Assembly: GCA_964561455.1 (NCBI GenBank)
Contig: CAZLPS010000012.1
Span: 3,148-67,147 of the forward strand
DNA length: 64,000 nt
Source of the DNA: JABDGR01 sp964561455
GTDB taxonomy: Bacteria; Verrucomicrobiota; Verrucomicrobiia; Opitutales; JABDGR01
Direction of reading: 5' to 3'
In this document: positions 1-8,064 of the stretch, piece by piece
How the letters are laid out: every line of letters starts with the position of its first letter
Numbering within the stretch: the stretch's first letter is position 1
The notes under the pieces: generated by a model
What the model saw: only the letters and a program-made list of their open reading frames with translations
The model's database searches: none
Told to the model about the DNA's origin: nothing
Program-made: the position numbers and the translations under genes

Positions 1-99
1 CGCGCCCTTTTCACCCAGTGCTTGGACACCAAGGAAACGTCTTTCACCGAATACCTGCTCGCTCACACCGAGCTGAGCCGACTCGACGTCGGGAAATAG
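1..99 (+). CDS. C-terminal end of an unidentified protein (partial)
   Basis: Frame 1 is open from the left edge for 32 codons and stops with TAG at 97-99. The peptide has ordinary composition and ends in TELSRLDVGK. It runs towards the convergent E2 gene on the other strand, a normal arrangement for a gene end. There is too little sequence to recognise a family, and the reading frame is only a guess from composition. Confidence 0.4.
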   Translation, partial: RALFTQCLDTKETSFTEYLLAHTELSRLDVGK

Positions 100-157
100 A
101 ACGCTTGGGCGGAAAATTAGGTAAAAGGCTGACGGCGCGGCAAACACGAACGATTAG

Positions 158-1483
158 TCATGCCAGGAGCAACAACGCCGGCGTCTCCAAAACCGACTTC
201 AGCGCGGCCAGGAATTGCGCGGCCACCGCGCCGTCAATCACCCGGTGGTCTCCCGAAACCCCGATCGTCATGCGCCGCCCCACCACGATTTGCCCGCGCG
301 CATCCACCACCGGCTTTTGCAGCGTCGCGCCGACAGACAAAATCGCCGCGTTCGGCGGATTGATGATGCCGTAAAAGCCGGTCACGCCGAACATCCCGAG
401 GTTGGTCACGGTAAACGTCGAGCCGCTCATTTCCGCCGGCGTCAATTTCTTTGCCCGCGCCTTGCCGATGAGTTCCTTCGCCTCCGCCGCAATTTGCCGC
501 AGCGATTTGCTGTCGGCATTCCGAATTACCGGTGTAAGCAACCCATCTTCTATTGCCACTCCGAACGCCAGATGCACCGAGCCGTGCCGCTGAATCACCG
601 GCCCGTTTTCACCCTGCAGCCAGGACGAATTCGCCGCCGGCACCCGGCGCAGCGCCTCGACCGCGCCCTTCAAAATAAAATCATTCACCGTGAATTTGCC
701 CCCGCCCTTCGCCGCCGGAATCTCACCCAGCGCCGCATTGAGCCCCTCGCGCATGTCCGCCAACGGGCCCGCGTCCACTTCGATTTCAACGTAGAAATGG
801 GGTACGCCGTTGGTGGATTCCAGCAACCGGCGCGCTATCGTAGCCCGCATGTTCGACACCGCCAAAGTTTCATCCGGCCCAATCGGGCCCGACAACGAGG
901 CCACGGGCGATGCACCTGACGATGCCGATGCGGCCGCCTTGGGATTCGCTGCGGCGGCGATGACGTCCGCGCGGACAATGCGTCCACTTGGCCCGCTGCC
1001 GGTAACGTCGGCGAGAGCAACTCCCTTTTCGGCCGCAAGCTTTTTGGCCAACGGCGAAGCTTTGATTCGGGCTCCGGAAGTTTCGGGTTTCGGGTTTTGC
1101 GTTTCGGGTTTCGCTGCCGGAACCGGAGCCACTGGAGCCGGAGCCGCCACGGGCGCGCTTGGTGCCGGTTTGGCTACCGTCGCCGGCTTAGCCGGGGCTG
1201 CTGCCGCTTTCGGTGCCACGGTCGGGGCCGCCGGGGCTGCTTCGCCCGCCTTGCCAATCGCGCAAATGGCCGCCCCCACGGGCAATTGGCTGCCCGCCGC
1301 CGCATAGTGCTTCAGCAGCACGCCATGGGCGAAGTTCTCGACGGGCATAGTCGCCTTGTCGGTCTCCACTTCGCACAGCTCTTCGCCGGGCGCGACTTTG
1401 TCGCCCTCCTTCTTTAACCACTTGACCAGGGTGCCCACGGTCATGGTGTCGCTGAGCTTCGGCATTTCGATGATTTCGGCCAT
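158..1483 (-). CDS. pdhC: Dihydrolipoamide acetyltransferase, E2 of pyruvate dehydrogenase
   Basis: This is the E2 core subunit of a 2-oxoacid dehydrogenase complex. It passes acetyl groups from the lipoyl arm to coenzyme A in the cytoplasm. The 441 residues show one N-terminal lipoyl domain with the lipoylated Lys43 in ETDKATMP, a long Ala/Pro linker (about 80-135), an E3/E1-binding domain (about 137-175, KASPLAKKLAAEKG and GSGPSGRIVRADV) and a catalytic domain ending in HRVIDGAVAAQF, with catalytic His413 and Asp417. Length and order fit the family. The ATG at 1483 starts directly with the lipoyl domain. Acetyl rather than another acyl specificity is inferred from the close match to PDH E2. 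The E1 and E3 genes are not seen here; E1 would be expected upstream but only intergenic repeats lie there. Confidence 0.93.
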   Translation of the reverse strand: MAEIIEMPKLSDTMTVGTLVKWLKKEGDKVAPGEELCEVETDKATMPVENFAHGVLLKHYAAAGSQLPVGAAICAIGKAGEAAPAAPTVAPKAAAAPAKPATVAKPAPSAPVAAPAPVAPVPAAKPETQNPKPETSGARIKASPLAKKLAAEKGVALADVTGSGPSGRIVRADVIAAAANPKAAASASSGASPVASLSGPIGPDETLAVSNMRATIARRLLESTNGVPHFYVEIEVDAGPLADMREGLNAALGEIPAAKGGGKFTVNDFILKGAVEALRRVPAANSSWLQGENGPVIQRHGSVHLAFGVAIEDGLLTPVIRNADSKSLRQIAAEAKELIGKARAKKLTPAEMSGSTFTVTNLGMFGVTGFYGIINPPNAAILSVGATLQKPVVDARGQIVVGRRMTIGVSGDHRVIDGAVAAQFLAALKSVLETPALLLLA

Positions 1484-1956
1484 GGGACTGGTTTTACCGC
1501 AAACACCGTAAGGAACGCAAAGAGGAAAAATGGGGCGTGCCGAGAATCTTTAACCACGGAGTTCACGGAGAACACGGCGGGGGAAGTTTACGGTTTGCGG
1601 TTCAAAGCGGGGAGCAGGGAGCGCGGAGTCAGGAAGCACAAGCTGGATAATTGGAAACTGTCGCCAGAAGCAAGAACCCGAAAACTCGTTCTCCCGCAAA
1701 ACCGGAAGAATCCATCTTCCATTGATGGCTCAACTTAAACGTTAAACATTGAGACTTCTGTGTTCTCCTGCGTTCTTCTGCGTTCTTTTCCCTGCACCGC
1801 ACCTGTCGTTCTGCATAATTTTCGCCACCACCACCACAAAAACCACCAACTATGGGGAAATTCCGGGGTTGAAAATACACCCCTATTCATTGAATCTGGC
1901 CGGATGGCGCAGACATTGGCCGTTTCATTCACCATCACCTTCAAGCATTTAAAAAA
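1484..1956. other. Intergenic region with degenerate repeats
   Basis: These 473 bases separate the divergent E2 gene and the beta-propeller gene. No credible gene was seen. The stretch holds repeat words found elsewhere in the window: an ACGGAGTTCACGGAGAACACGG block near 1556 (related to 10234 and 54222), GTTTACGGTTTGCGGTT near 1586, and the AACTTAAACGTTAAAC leader repeat at 1732-1753. Promoters for both genes must lie here, but no clear -35/-10 pair stands out. Confidence 0.6.
1732..1753 (+). repeat. AACGTT-type leader repeat
   Basis: Two degenerate copies of TTAAACG(TT) in a row, followed by TTGAG. It lies about 200 bases 5' of the beta-propeller gene and reads in the gene's direction. It is one member of a family of such blocks in this window. 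Confidence 0.6.
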
Positions 1957-3819
1957 ATGAGCGGATTACCCGGTTTTCGAAGCACCACCCTACTCCTCGC
2001 GGTAATAATTTTTGCCTCTCGGGCCCGGGCCCAAGACGCCGCGGCTCCGGCCACCACGCCAACCGGCGTGCAATGGCCGCAGTACGAAACCCCGCTGGGA
2101 TCTTACACTGTGCCGGCTAAGGGCGCGGAGGTTAGCTACCATTCGCCGACCGATCGTGAAATCGACTCGCCGCTTATGCCGGGATCAACCTCGGGGCTGG
2201 TTCATACTTTGATTACGGAGACGGAAAATGGCTGCCGGATAATGGAGGTGATTATGGGCCGGCTCAGTCCTAACCCACCGTATACTTCCCTGCCCATTCA
2301 ATTCTTTGTCGATGGCGTGACGTTGCCCTTGGATTGGAATGGATTCATTGCCAATAGCCTGTTCAGCGCCGATGGCCGGCATTACCTGCTGGTCGGCATT
2401 CCCAAGAACGGTGGATTTGCGGCCGTGCTGGATGGAACGGCGGTGAACCTGCCGCCGCAAATTGGCAGTGCCGCCCCCGCCGGATCACTCTCGCCCGAAG
2501 GCCAGCATCCAGCATTTGAATGGGGGCGCTACCCCAACCTCAAGAGTGCAGTGTTGGAAGCGCCCACAGAAGAACTGCTCGACGCGCCTCTTTATTCCCC
2601 GGATGGCGCGACCCAGTTGTATTTTCGAAAAAGCGCCACGGGGTGGCAGGTCGTCGTCAATGGGAAGCCGGGGGACGCCTATGAAGATATCCTAATTACG
2701 CCGCTCAAGCCGGGTCCCCAAGTCACCTTTAGCGCCGACAGCAAACATTTCGGCTTCATCGCCAAAACCGGCAATCAGTCGTTTGCCGTGATTGATGCCA
2801 AAGTTGGACCCAACTTTGAGAATGTCGGGAATCTCGTGTTCAGTGCGGACGGCCAGCACTACGCTTATCTGGCCAGCAAGGCCAATGACCGTTATCTGAT
2901 CGTGGTCGATGGCAAGGAGCAGAAAGAATATACGAATGTATCAGCTCCCGCCCTCAGCCCGGACGGCAAACACGTGGCCTACTTGGCAAGCAATACCCCC
3001 CCACCAGCCCCGCCTGCGGCTGCTTCGGGCGCGCGCCCGAGCACACCCCCTCGGGCCCCGTTGCTGTTCGCCGTCGTGGACGGAGCCGAAGAAGCAAAAC
3101 ACCGGGAAGTGAGCAACCCCCAGTTTAGTGCCAATGGCGCGCATTTTGCCTATTCCGCCAGGGATGCCGCCGGCTACTGCATCGTCATGGACGGCACGCC
3201 CGGCCCGGTCTGCAGCGCCAACCTTTCCAATTATCTGACCTTCAGCGCGGACGGCAAACATTTCGCCTATCCCTATTGGACTGGCTCGGACTTGTTCATG
3301 ATGGTGGACGGCACTCAGATGCCCTTGCCAGCCATTGGCACGCCGACCCTCAACGCCCCGCGCATGGTCTTTAGTCCCGACGGGGAACACCGGGCCTACG
3401 TCAGCGGCGACATGTTTGAGCAGGCCTCCCCAATGAGAACCAAAGTAAAATCCTCGCCCGCCCTGATCGTCGTAATTGATGGCAAACCTGGGCCGATTTT
3501 TGACACCGTGCCGCAGGGGTTGTTCGTCAAAGACGTTGCAAAAATGCTGGCGAAGCCCGAATTCTTTCTAACCTCCGGCGCCAATGCCCCGGTGTTGTTC
3601 AGCCAGGATGGAAAACATTCCGCCTACCGCGCCGGCAAAGACGGCCGGGAATTCCTCGTCATTGACCAAGTGTCGCAATCCCAAACCTACGATTCCATCC
3701 TCGCCGGCCCCGTCCGCCGCAAGGACGGCGCGCTCGAATATTTAGCGGAAGACACCCGCAACGGCAACACCAACCTCTACCGCGTAGTGGTCCCGAATTT
3801 CAGTGCGCCGGCAAAGTGA
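1957..3819 (+). CDS. Secreted beta-propeller (PD40/WD40-like) protein
   Basis: This is an exported 620-residue protein of unknown role. Residues 1-25 form a signal peptide ending in SRARA-Q. The mature part contains at least seven spaced repeats with the signature FSADGKHFAY or LSPDGKHVAYLAS, the TolB/PD40 type of beta-propeller blade, many followed by a VVDG motif. A Pro/Ala insert lies near 345-365. There is no lipobox, membrane segment or enzyme motif, so it probably binds proteins or glycans in the periplasm or outside the cell. It begins at an ATG that puts the signal peptide at the N terminus. It stands alone, divergent from the E2 gene and followed by an AACGTT leader repeat and a lipoprotein gene. 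Confidence 0.8.
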   Translation: MSGLPGFRSTTLLLAVIIFASRARAQDAAAPATTPTGVQWPQYETPLGSYTVPAKGAEVSYHSPTDREIDSPLMPGSTSGLVHTLITETENGCRIMEVIMGRLSPNPPYTSLPIQFFVDGVTLPLDWNGFIANSLFSADGRHYLLVGIPKNGGFAAVLDGTAVNLPPQIGSAAPAGSLSPEGQHPAFEWGRYPNLKSAVLEAPTEELLDAPLYSPDGATQLYFRKSATGWQVVVNGKPGDAYEDILITPLKPGPQVTFSADSKHFGFIAKTGNQSFAVIDAKVGPNFENVGNLVFSADGQHYAYLASKANDRYLIVVDGKEQKEYTNVSAPALSPDGKHVAYLASNTPPPAPPAAASGARPSTPPRAPLLFAVVDGAEEAKHREVSNPQFSANGAHFAYSARDAAGYCIVMDGTPGPVCSANLSNYLTFSADGKHFAYPYWTGSDLFMMVDGTQMPLPAIGTPTLNAPRMVFSPDGEHRAYVSGDMFEQASPMRTKVKSSPALIVVIDGKPGPIFDTVPQGLFVKDVAKMLAKPEFFLTSGANAPVLFSQDGKHSAYRAGKDGREFLVIDQVSQSQTYDSILAGPVRRKDGALEYLAEDTRNGNTNLYRVVVPNFSAPAK

Positions 3820-3908
3820 ACCACAGGATCTGGGAATTAGAAGTTGGAGGCTGGGGGCACGAGACGATTGCTGGGAGGCACGATGCAGGGAAATTCATAC
3901 CAGCCCCA

Positions 3909-3943
3909 ATTTAAACGTTAAGCGTTAAAGGTTGAATTTTGAG
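3909..3943 (+). repeat. AACGTT-type leader repeat
   Basis: The block TTTAAACGTTAAGCGTTAAA continues into GGTTGAATTTTGAG. It lies about 155 bases before the lipoprotein start and reads in the gene's direction. Confidence 0.65.
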
Positions 3944-4097
3944 TGTTCTTCTAGTGGTGCCGATCCCTCTGTCCCTCTCAAATCTCAAATCACGTCGCCC
4001 CACCCCCTTCGCCCTTCGCCCAAATTGAACGCCCGTCAAACTCCGCGGTCTAATTCAATTAACCCTTCCCTGCATTCCCGCACCCGTCCCATATTTC

Positions 4098-4862
4098 ATG
4101 AAAAATCTTCACCCCTGCCCGCTGATCATCGCCTCTCTCGCCCTTCTCCTTGCCGGCTGCGAAACCCGCTCCATCTCCAATTCCGGCTACGTCTCCGCCA
4201 ACCCCGTCTATCCCTTCGACGTCAGCGACCAGCCCAACCGCGCCTTTCGTGGCGAACTGAGCGAACTTGATGTCCTCGGCGTCTCGCCCAGCAAAACCAT
4301 CAGCGAGGCGGACATCCATGCCGCCCTCAACGACGGCGCCAAAGTCAGCCTCAAGCGCGGAGACAGGCTCTTGCTCGTCCAATCCGGGGCGCAGTATCCG
4401 GATGATGCCATGATCCAGGAACTTAAACCCTATTTTGAGCTCATGCCCATCAGCGGCGTTCCCGCCAGTCCACCCGCCCGCGGGACCACTATGCCCGCCA
4501 TCAACCAACCGTTGGATATGACCCTCCGCCTCGCCGCCGCCCGCGCCGGCGCCAAAACCCTGCTGATCTACTGGGGAATCTTGGAAAGCAGCGCGCAAGC
4601 CAACGTCGGCAAATCGCTCTCATGGGTGCCCATCGTCGGCATGGTCGTGCCCGACGAATCCCAGGATATGCGCATCCGCCTCAAAGCTGCTGTCATTGAC
4701 GTGGACTCCGGCCACTGGGAAATGCTGATTCCCGACGCCGTGGAAAACTCCGCCCTCAGCGCCGCCGTCTCGCGCCGCCATAACGACCAAGAGCAAGTGA
4801 ATTTGCTCAAAGCCGAAGGCTATAAACGCCTCGTCGCCGATCTGGCCAAACGGTTGAATTGA
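4098..4862 (+). CDS. Putative lipoprotein
   Basis: A 254-residue lipoprotein of unknown function. The N terminus MKNLHPC is followed by a hydrophobic stretch and the lipobox LLAGC (Cys about 22), so it is expected to be lipid-anchored in the periplasm. The rest is soluble mixed alpha/beta with no transmembrane segment except a short hydrophobic patch near 178-188 (SWVPIVGMVVPDES). The N-terminal third (about 60-110) contains ISEADIHAALNDG and RGDRLLLVQSG. No family is recognised. It is monocistronic, with leader repeats before it and a long repeat-filled region after it. Confidence 0.75.
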   Translation: MKNLHPCPLIIASLALLLAGCETRSISNSGYVSANPVYPFDVSDQPNRAFRGELSELDVLGVSPSKTISEADIHAALNDGAKVSLKRGDRLLLVQSGAQYPDDAMIQELKPYFELMPISGVPASPPARGTTMPAINQPLDMTLRLAAARAGAKTLLIYWGILESSAQANVGKSLSWVPIVGMVVPDESQDMRIRLKAAVIDVDSGHWEMLIPDAVENSALSAAVSRRHNDQEQVNLLKAEGYKRLVADLAKRLN

Positions 4863-4997
4863 ACCAACCCAAGGACGAATTACCGCCTGTTCCAAAACGC
4901 TTTCGGTTTCCCAACTGCGAAGTTTACGGAGGACCTGGGTTACGGTTTACGGTTTACAGTTTATGATTTACAGTTGGGAAATGAAAAACAAAAGCTT

Positions 4998-5085
4998 GAG
5001 GCTATCCGAAAAGTTAATTGGCCAGCGAATTCCACCAAGCCGCTTAGGGCGCAGCAAGACTGCGCCCGACTTTTCGGGTAGCCTC
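4998..5085. repeat. REP-like long palindrome
   Basis: The arms GAGGCTATCCGAAAAGT (4998-5014) and ACTTTTCGGGTAGCCTC (5069-5085) pair with one mismatch. Between them sits a second perfect hairpin, GGCGCAGCAAGACTGCGCC (about 5048-5066), whose sequence recurs at 25135-25155. It could act as a terminator-like or REP-type mobile element. There is no T-run after it. Confidence 0.65.
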
Positions 5086-5210
5086 TAGTTGACCATGGTA
5101 GGGAGAAAGAAAACCGAAGCTGGTCGCTGGGAACTCCAAACTCCAAACCCGAAACACGAAACTACCCTTTCTTTTTTCCATTTTCCTTTTTCCTTTATCC
5201 ATTCGTTTCC

Positions 5211-5240
5211 TAACTTGAGCGTTAAGCCTTGAGATTTAAG
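5211..5240 (+). repeat. AACGTT-type leader repeat
   Basis: Degenerate copies in TTGAGCGTTAAGCCTTGAG, in gene orientation, about 155 bases before the first sigma-serpin start. Confidence 0.55.
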
Positions 5241-5261
5241 CATTCTTTCCTCAGCGCCGCT

Positions 5262-5312
5262 CCCTCTGTCCCTCTGTCCCTCTGTCCCTCTGTCCCTCTG
5301 TCCCTCTGTCCC
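5262..5312. repeat. 8-base tandem repeat (TCCCTCTG)n
   Basis: Six uninterrupted units of TCCCTCTG lie 30 bases before the putative promoter of the first sigma-serpin gene. A repeat of this size is prone to slippage and may vary in number between strains. A 9-base tandem repeat occupies the same relative place before the second copy. Confidence 0.85.
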
Positions 5313-5342
5313 TTCCCCATTCCCCCTTGCCCCCTAAAACAA

Positions 5343-5372
5343 TTGTGCGATTCTGCCCTTGGCGCGGTGTTA
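5343..5372 (+). promoter_or_regulatory. Shared promoter-like block, sigma gene 1
   Basis: TTGTGCGATT, then GGTGTTA with 19 bases between TTGTG and GTGTTA, 24 bases before the ATG. The same pair with the same spacing precedes the other three sigma genes (8012, 10618, 12923). It looks like an ECF-type -35/-10 pair, which suggests autoregulation. This is inferred from conservation only. Confidence 0.5.
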
Positions 5373-5395
5373 CAGGTCGAAACCACGCCTCCCTG

Positions 5396-7582
5396 ATGAC
5401 CCCAGACAACGAATTGCTCCGCCAGTACGCCGACCAGGGTGACGAGGCGGCCTTTGCCGAAGTCGTGCGCCGACATCTCAACCTGGTATATGGGCTGGCA
5501 GTGCGGTTGTTGAATGGGAATGCGGCCATCGCGGAGGACGTCACCCAATCCGTTTTCACGGATTTGGCGCGCAAGGCGGGCCAGTTGCGGAAACACGAAA
5601 CCGTCGTCGGCTGGCTGCATACCAGCACGCGTTTCGCGGCCGCCAAGGCCATCCGCGCGGACGTGACCCGGGCGAAACTCGAACAGGAGGCCAGCGCCAT
5701 GCATGACCAAATCACCAGCACAAATGATTCGTTTGCCACGCTGCGCCCGCTCCTTGACGAAGCCGTCGGCGACCTTGGCGACCGCGAGCGCGACGCCGTC
5801 CTCTTGCGTTTCTTCGAGGACAAAAGCTACCGCGAGGTTGGCGACCTCCTTGGCTGGACCGAAAACACCGCCCGCATGCGCGTCGAGCGCGCCCTCGATA
5901 AATTGCGCGCGCAATTTTCCCGGCGCGGCGTGACGACCACTGCTGCGCTGTTGTCCTCTGCTCTCGGCGCTCATGGCGCGGTGATATCGGTCCCCGCAAG
6001 CTTGGCCACCAGCGTCGTCAACCAATCATTAGCCGGTGTCGCGGGCCCCACCGCCGCTCCTGGGCTGCTGCCCAAGTTCACCTGGCCCGTCTGGGCCGGC
6101 ACGGGCGCCGTGGTTGCCGTTCTTTTGTTCCTAATCTTTCAAAAAGCACCCGCGAACGGCACGACAGCGGTTTCGCCGAATCGCTCCACTCCCTCTTCCA
6201 CGATGACTCCCTCCCAGATTATTCGCAGCGGCACCCTCTCTGCGGCCCTGCTGGCGACCACGCCCACGGCCACAGCCCAAAATACCCCGCCCGTCTCACC
6301 GCCGCCAGCCGCCGCAAGCCCTGCCGCGCCCGCCGATGCCGCAACTGTCGCCGCATTGGTCACAGCCAACAACCGCTTTGCGATTGATCTGTTTCGCCAA
6401 TTTAATCCCAAGCCGAATGAAAACGTCTTCTTTTCCCCCTACAGCATCTCGACGGCACTGGCCATGACCTGGGCCGGGGCCAAGGGCGACACGGCTGCCC
6501 AAATCGCCAAAGTATTTCATTTTTCGGATGTTCCAACCAACACCGTGCCCGCCAGTTTTGCCGCCCTCCAACAATCCATCACCAAGGCCCAAACCTTGTC
6601 GGGCACCCAGCTGTCCATCGCCAATACATTATGGCCCGAACAAAATCCGGAACACCCCTTCCGGGCGGATTACCTTGGCTTGGTTCAGGCAAATTTTTCC
6701 ACCACCATCACGCCCGTCGATTTTGTCGGCCACGCCGCCGACGCCGCCAAGCAAATCAACGATTGGGTTGAAAGCAAAACCAACGGCAAAATCAAGGAGG
6801 TGCTCCACTCGGGCGACGTCGATAAATCATCCCGCCTGGTATTGGTCAACGCGATCTATTTCAAAGGCGCCTGGATGCACCCGTTCTACCCCAATGCCAA
6901 CCTCAACGCAGAGTTTCACGCTGCCAATGGCGGCGCCATTCCCGCCGTGTTGATGCATGAGGGGTTTCAGGCCCAGTACCTCGACATCATTACAGGGCCC
7001 GCGCCCTGCCAGATTCTCTCGCTGCCCTATTCCAACGATTCGACTGGTCGCACGGCCCAGGGCGTGTCCTTCGTCGCCCTACTCCCCCACGACGGCACGG
7101 AATTAAGCACCCTGACAAATTCCCTGACAGTGGAACAGTTGGATGGCTGGCTGGGGAAAATGACCTACAGCCGGGTAAACGTTTACCTGCCCAAGTTTAA
7201 AGTCGAAGAACGATTCGACCTGACCAGCGCCCTCCAAGCCATGGGCGTCAGAGATGCCTTCAACCTCAATGCCGCCGATTTCTCCGGCATGAACAACGAT
7301 GGCGACCTTTTCATTACCAAAGCCATTCACCAGACTTTCATCGATCTCGATGAGAAAGGCACCGAGGCCGCGACGGCGACCGCCATGGTTCTGACCTATA
7401 CCGGCTCGACTGTGCCTGCAGAAACGCCCCCGGAATTCCGCGCCGACCATCCGTTCTTATACCTGGTCCGCGACGATGCCACCGGCAGCATCCTCTTCCT
7501 CGGCCAGCTTGCCAACCCCGCACCATTAACCGAACAAATCCCCAGTGTAAAAGCCGGCGTGGGCAATATGACGTTACATTAA
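5396..7582 (+). CDS. ECF sigma factor-serpin fusion, copy 1
   Basis: The 728-residue protein combines a transcription factor and a protease inhibitor. Residues 1-90 are sigma region 2 (DEAAFAEVVRRHLNLVYG, AEDVTQSVFTDLARK, WLHTSTRFAA). Residues 115-178 are region 4 (RERDAVLLRFFEDKSYREVG, NTARMRVERALDKLRAQF). A single membrane helix lies at 232-249, then a second signal-peptide-like stretch (270-295, ending ATAQ), then a full serpin from about 317 (NVFFSPYSISTALAM; hinge EKGTEAATATA; end FLYLVRDDATGSILFLG). The intact hinge predicts an inhibitory serpin, expected outside the inner membrane with the sigma domain inside. The ATG at 5396 was chosen over the upstream codon at 5327 because the other copies start at the matching MTPDNE and the promoter-like block lies between. 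It is first in a tandem array of four. Confidence 0.88.
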   Translation: MTPDNELLRQYADQGDEAAFAEVVRRHLNLVYGLAVRLLNGNAAIAEDVTQSVFTDLARKAGQLRKHETVVGWLHTSTRFAAAKAIRADVTRAKLEQEASAMHDQITSTNDSFATLRPLLDEAVGDLGDRERDAVLLRFFEDKSYREVGDLLGWTENTARMRVERALDKLRAQFSRRGVTTTAALLSSALGAHGAVISVPASLATSVVNQSLAGVAGPTAAPGLLPKFTWPVWAGTGAVVAVLLFLIFQKAPANGTTAVSPNRSTPSSTMTPSQIIRSGTLSAALLATTPTATAQNTPPVSPPPAAASPAAPADAATVAALVTANNRFAIDLFRQFNPKPNENVFFSPYSISTALAMTWAGAKGDTAAQIAKVFHFSDVPTNTVPASFAALQQSITKAQTLSGTQLSIANTLWPEQNPEHPFRADYLGLVQANFSTTITPVDFVGHAADAAKQINDWVESKTNGKIKEVLHSGDVDKSSRLVLVNAIYFKGAWMHPFYPNANLNAEFHAANGGAIPAVLMHEGFQAQYLDIITGPAPCQILSLPYSNDSTGRTAQGVSFVALLPHDGTELSTLTNSLTVEQLDGWLGKMTYSRVNVYLPKFKVEERFDLTSALQAMGVRDAFNLNAADFSGMNNDGDLFITKAIHQTFIDLDEKGTEAATATAMVLTYTGSTVPAETPPEFRADHPFLYLVRDDATGSILFLGQLANPAPLTEQIPSVKAGVGNMTLH

Positions 7583-7750
7583 GCTCGCGACCAGGGGACG
7601 GGGAAGGCGGGGAGCTTGGAGACAGAAGAGGGAAGGTAGAAGGCCGGAGGTAGAATATTGAATTGTGAATTGCGAATTTTGAAACTCAAAACGCCTATTT
7701 CCAAAACCGATCACTCGCGCCGACGCGAGCGTCTATTTTCCATATTGTTC

Positions 7751-7787
7751 CAACCTAAAAGTTAAACGTTAAGCCTTGAAATTTGAG
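7751..7787 (+). repeat. AACGTT-type leader repeat
   Basis: Contains AAAGTTAAACGTTAAGCC followed by TTGAAATTTGAG. It is in gene orientation upstream of sigma-serpin copy 2. Confidence 0.6.
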
Positions 7788-7809
7788 GGTTCGTTTTTGT
7801 CGAACCTAT

Positions 7810-7909
7810 NNNNNNNNNNNNNNNNNNNNNNNNNNNNNNNNNNNNNNNNNNNNNNNNNNNNNNNNNNNNNNNNNNNNNNNNNNNNNNNNNNNNNNNNNNN
7901 NNNNNNNNN
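7810..7909. other. Assembly gap (100 N)
   Basis: Exactly 100 undetermined bases. The gap abuts a 9-base tandem repeat, so the assembler probably failed at a longer repeat tract. The true length is unknown. Confidence 0.98.
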
Positions 7910-7974
7910 CGGACTTGTCGGACTTGTCGGACTTGTCGGACTTGTCGGACTTGTCGGACTTGTCGGACTTGTCT
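7910..7974. repeat. 9-base tandem repeat (CGGACTTGT)n
   Basis: Seven units of CGGACTTGT at the right edge of the gap. The left edge of the gap ends in TTTTTGTCGAACCTAT, so the array may extend through it. Related TCCGACTTG words occur at 48119-48155 and 53157-53182. Confidence 0.9.
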
Positions 7975-8011
7975 GGCTCCCTGCTCCCCCGCCCTTGCCT
8001 CTTAAACATTT

Positions 8012-8041
8012 TTGTGGGATTTTGTCGGCGGCGCGGTGTTA
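8012..8041 (+). promoter_or_regulatory. Shared promoter-like block, sigma gene 2
   Basis: TTGTGGGATTTTG and GGTGTTA with the same 19-base spacing as before copy 1; the downstream ATG lies 23 bases after it. The in-frame ATG at 8041 overlaps the -10-like element, which argues for the start at 8065. Confidence 0.5.
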
Positions 8042-8064
8042 TGGCTCGAATCCGCCCATTCCCG

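Larger units (their letters stand above)
4863..5395. other. Intergenic region with palindrome, word repeats and VNTR
   Basis: These 533 bases contain no gene. In order they hold a GTTTACGG-type word repeat (about 4936-4978), a long palindrome (4998-5085), CCAAACTC/CGAAACAC words (about 5131-5165), an AACGTT leader repeat (5211-5240), an 8-base tandem repeat (5262-5312) and the shared sigma-gene promoter block (5343-5372). Confidence 0.7.
7583..8064. other. Intergenic region with assembly gap
   Basis: No gene. It carries GGAAGGTAGAAGG words (about 7630-7650), an AACGTT leader repeat (7751-7787), 100 N (7810-7909), a 9-base tandem repeat (7910-7974) and the promoter-like block of sigma gene 2 (8012-8041). 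The open frame that runs through the N stretch is an artefact. Confidence 0.7.

Noticed and set aside
7910..7974. CRISPR array
   Set aside because: The units are 9 bases without spacers, so it is a simple tandem repeat. No cas genes are present.
7783..8064. Extension of sigma-serpin copy 2 upstream through the N run
   Set aside because: Undetermined bases cannot stop a frame; the DLSDLSDLS repeat is a translation of the 9-base tandem repeat. The homologous start is at 8065.
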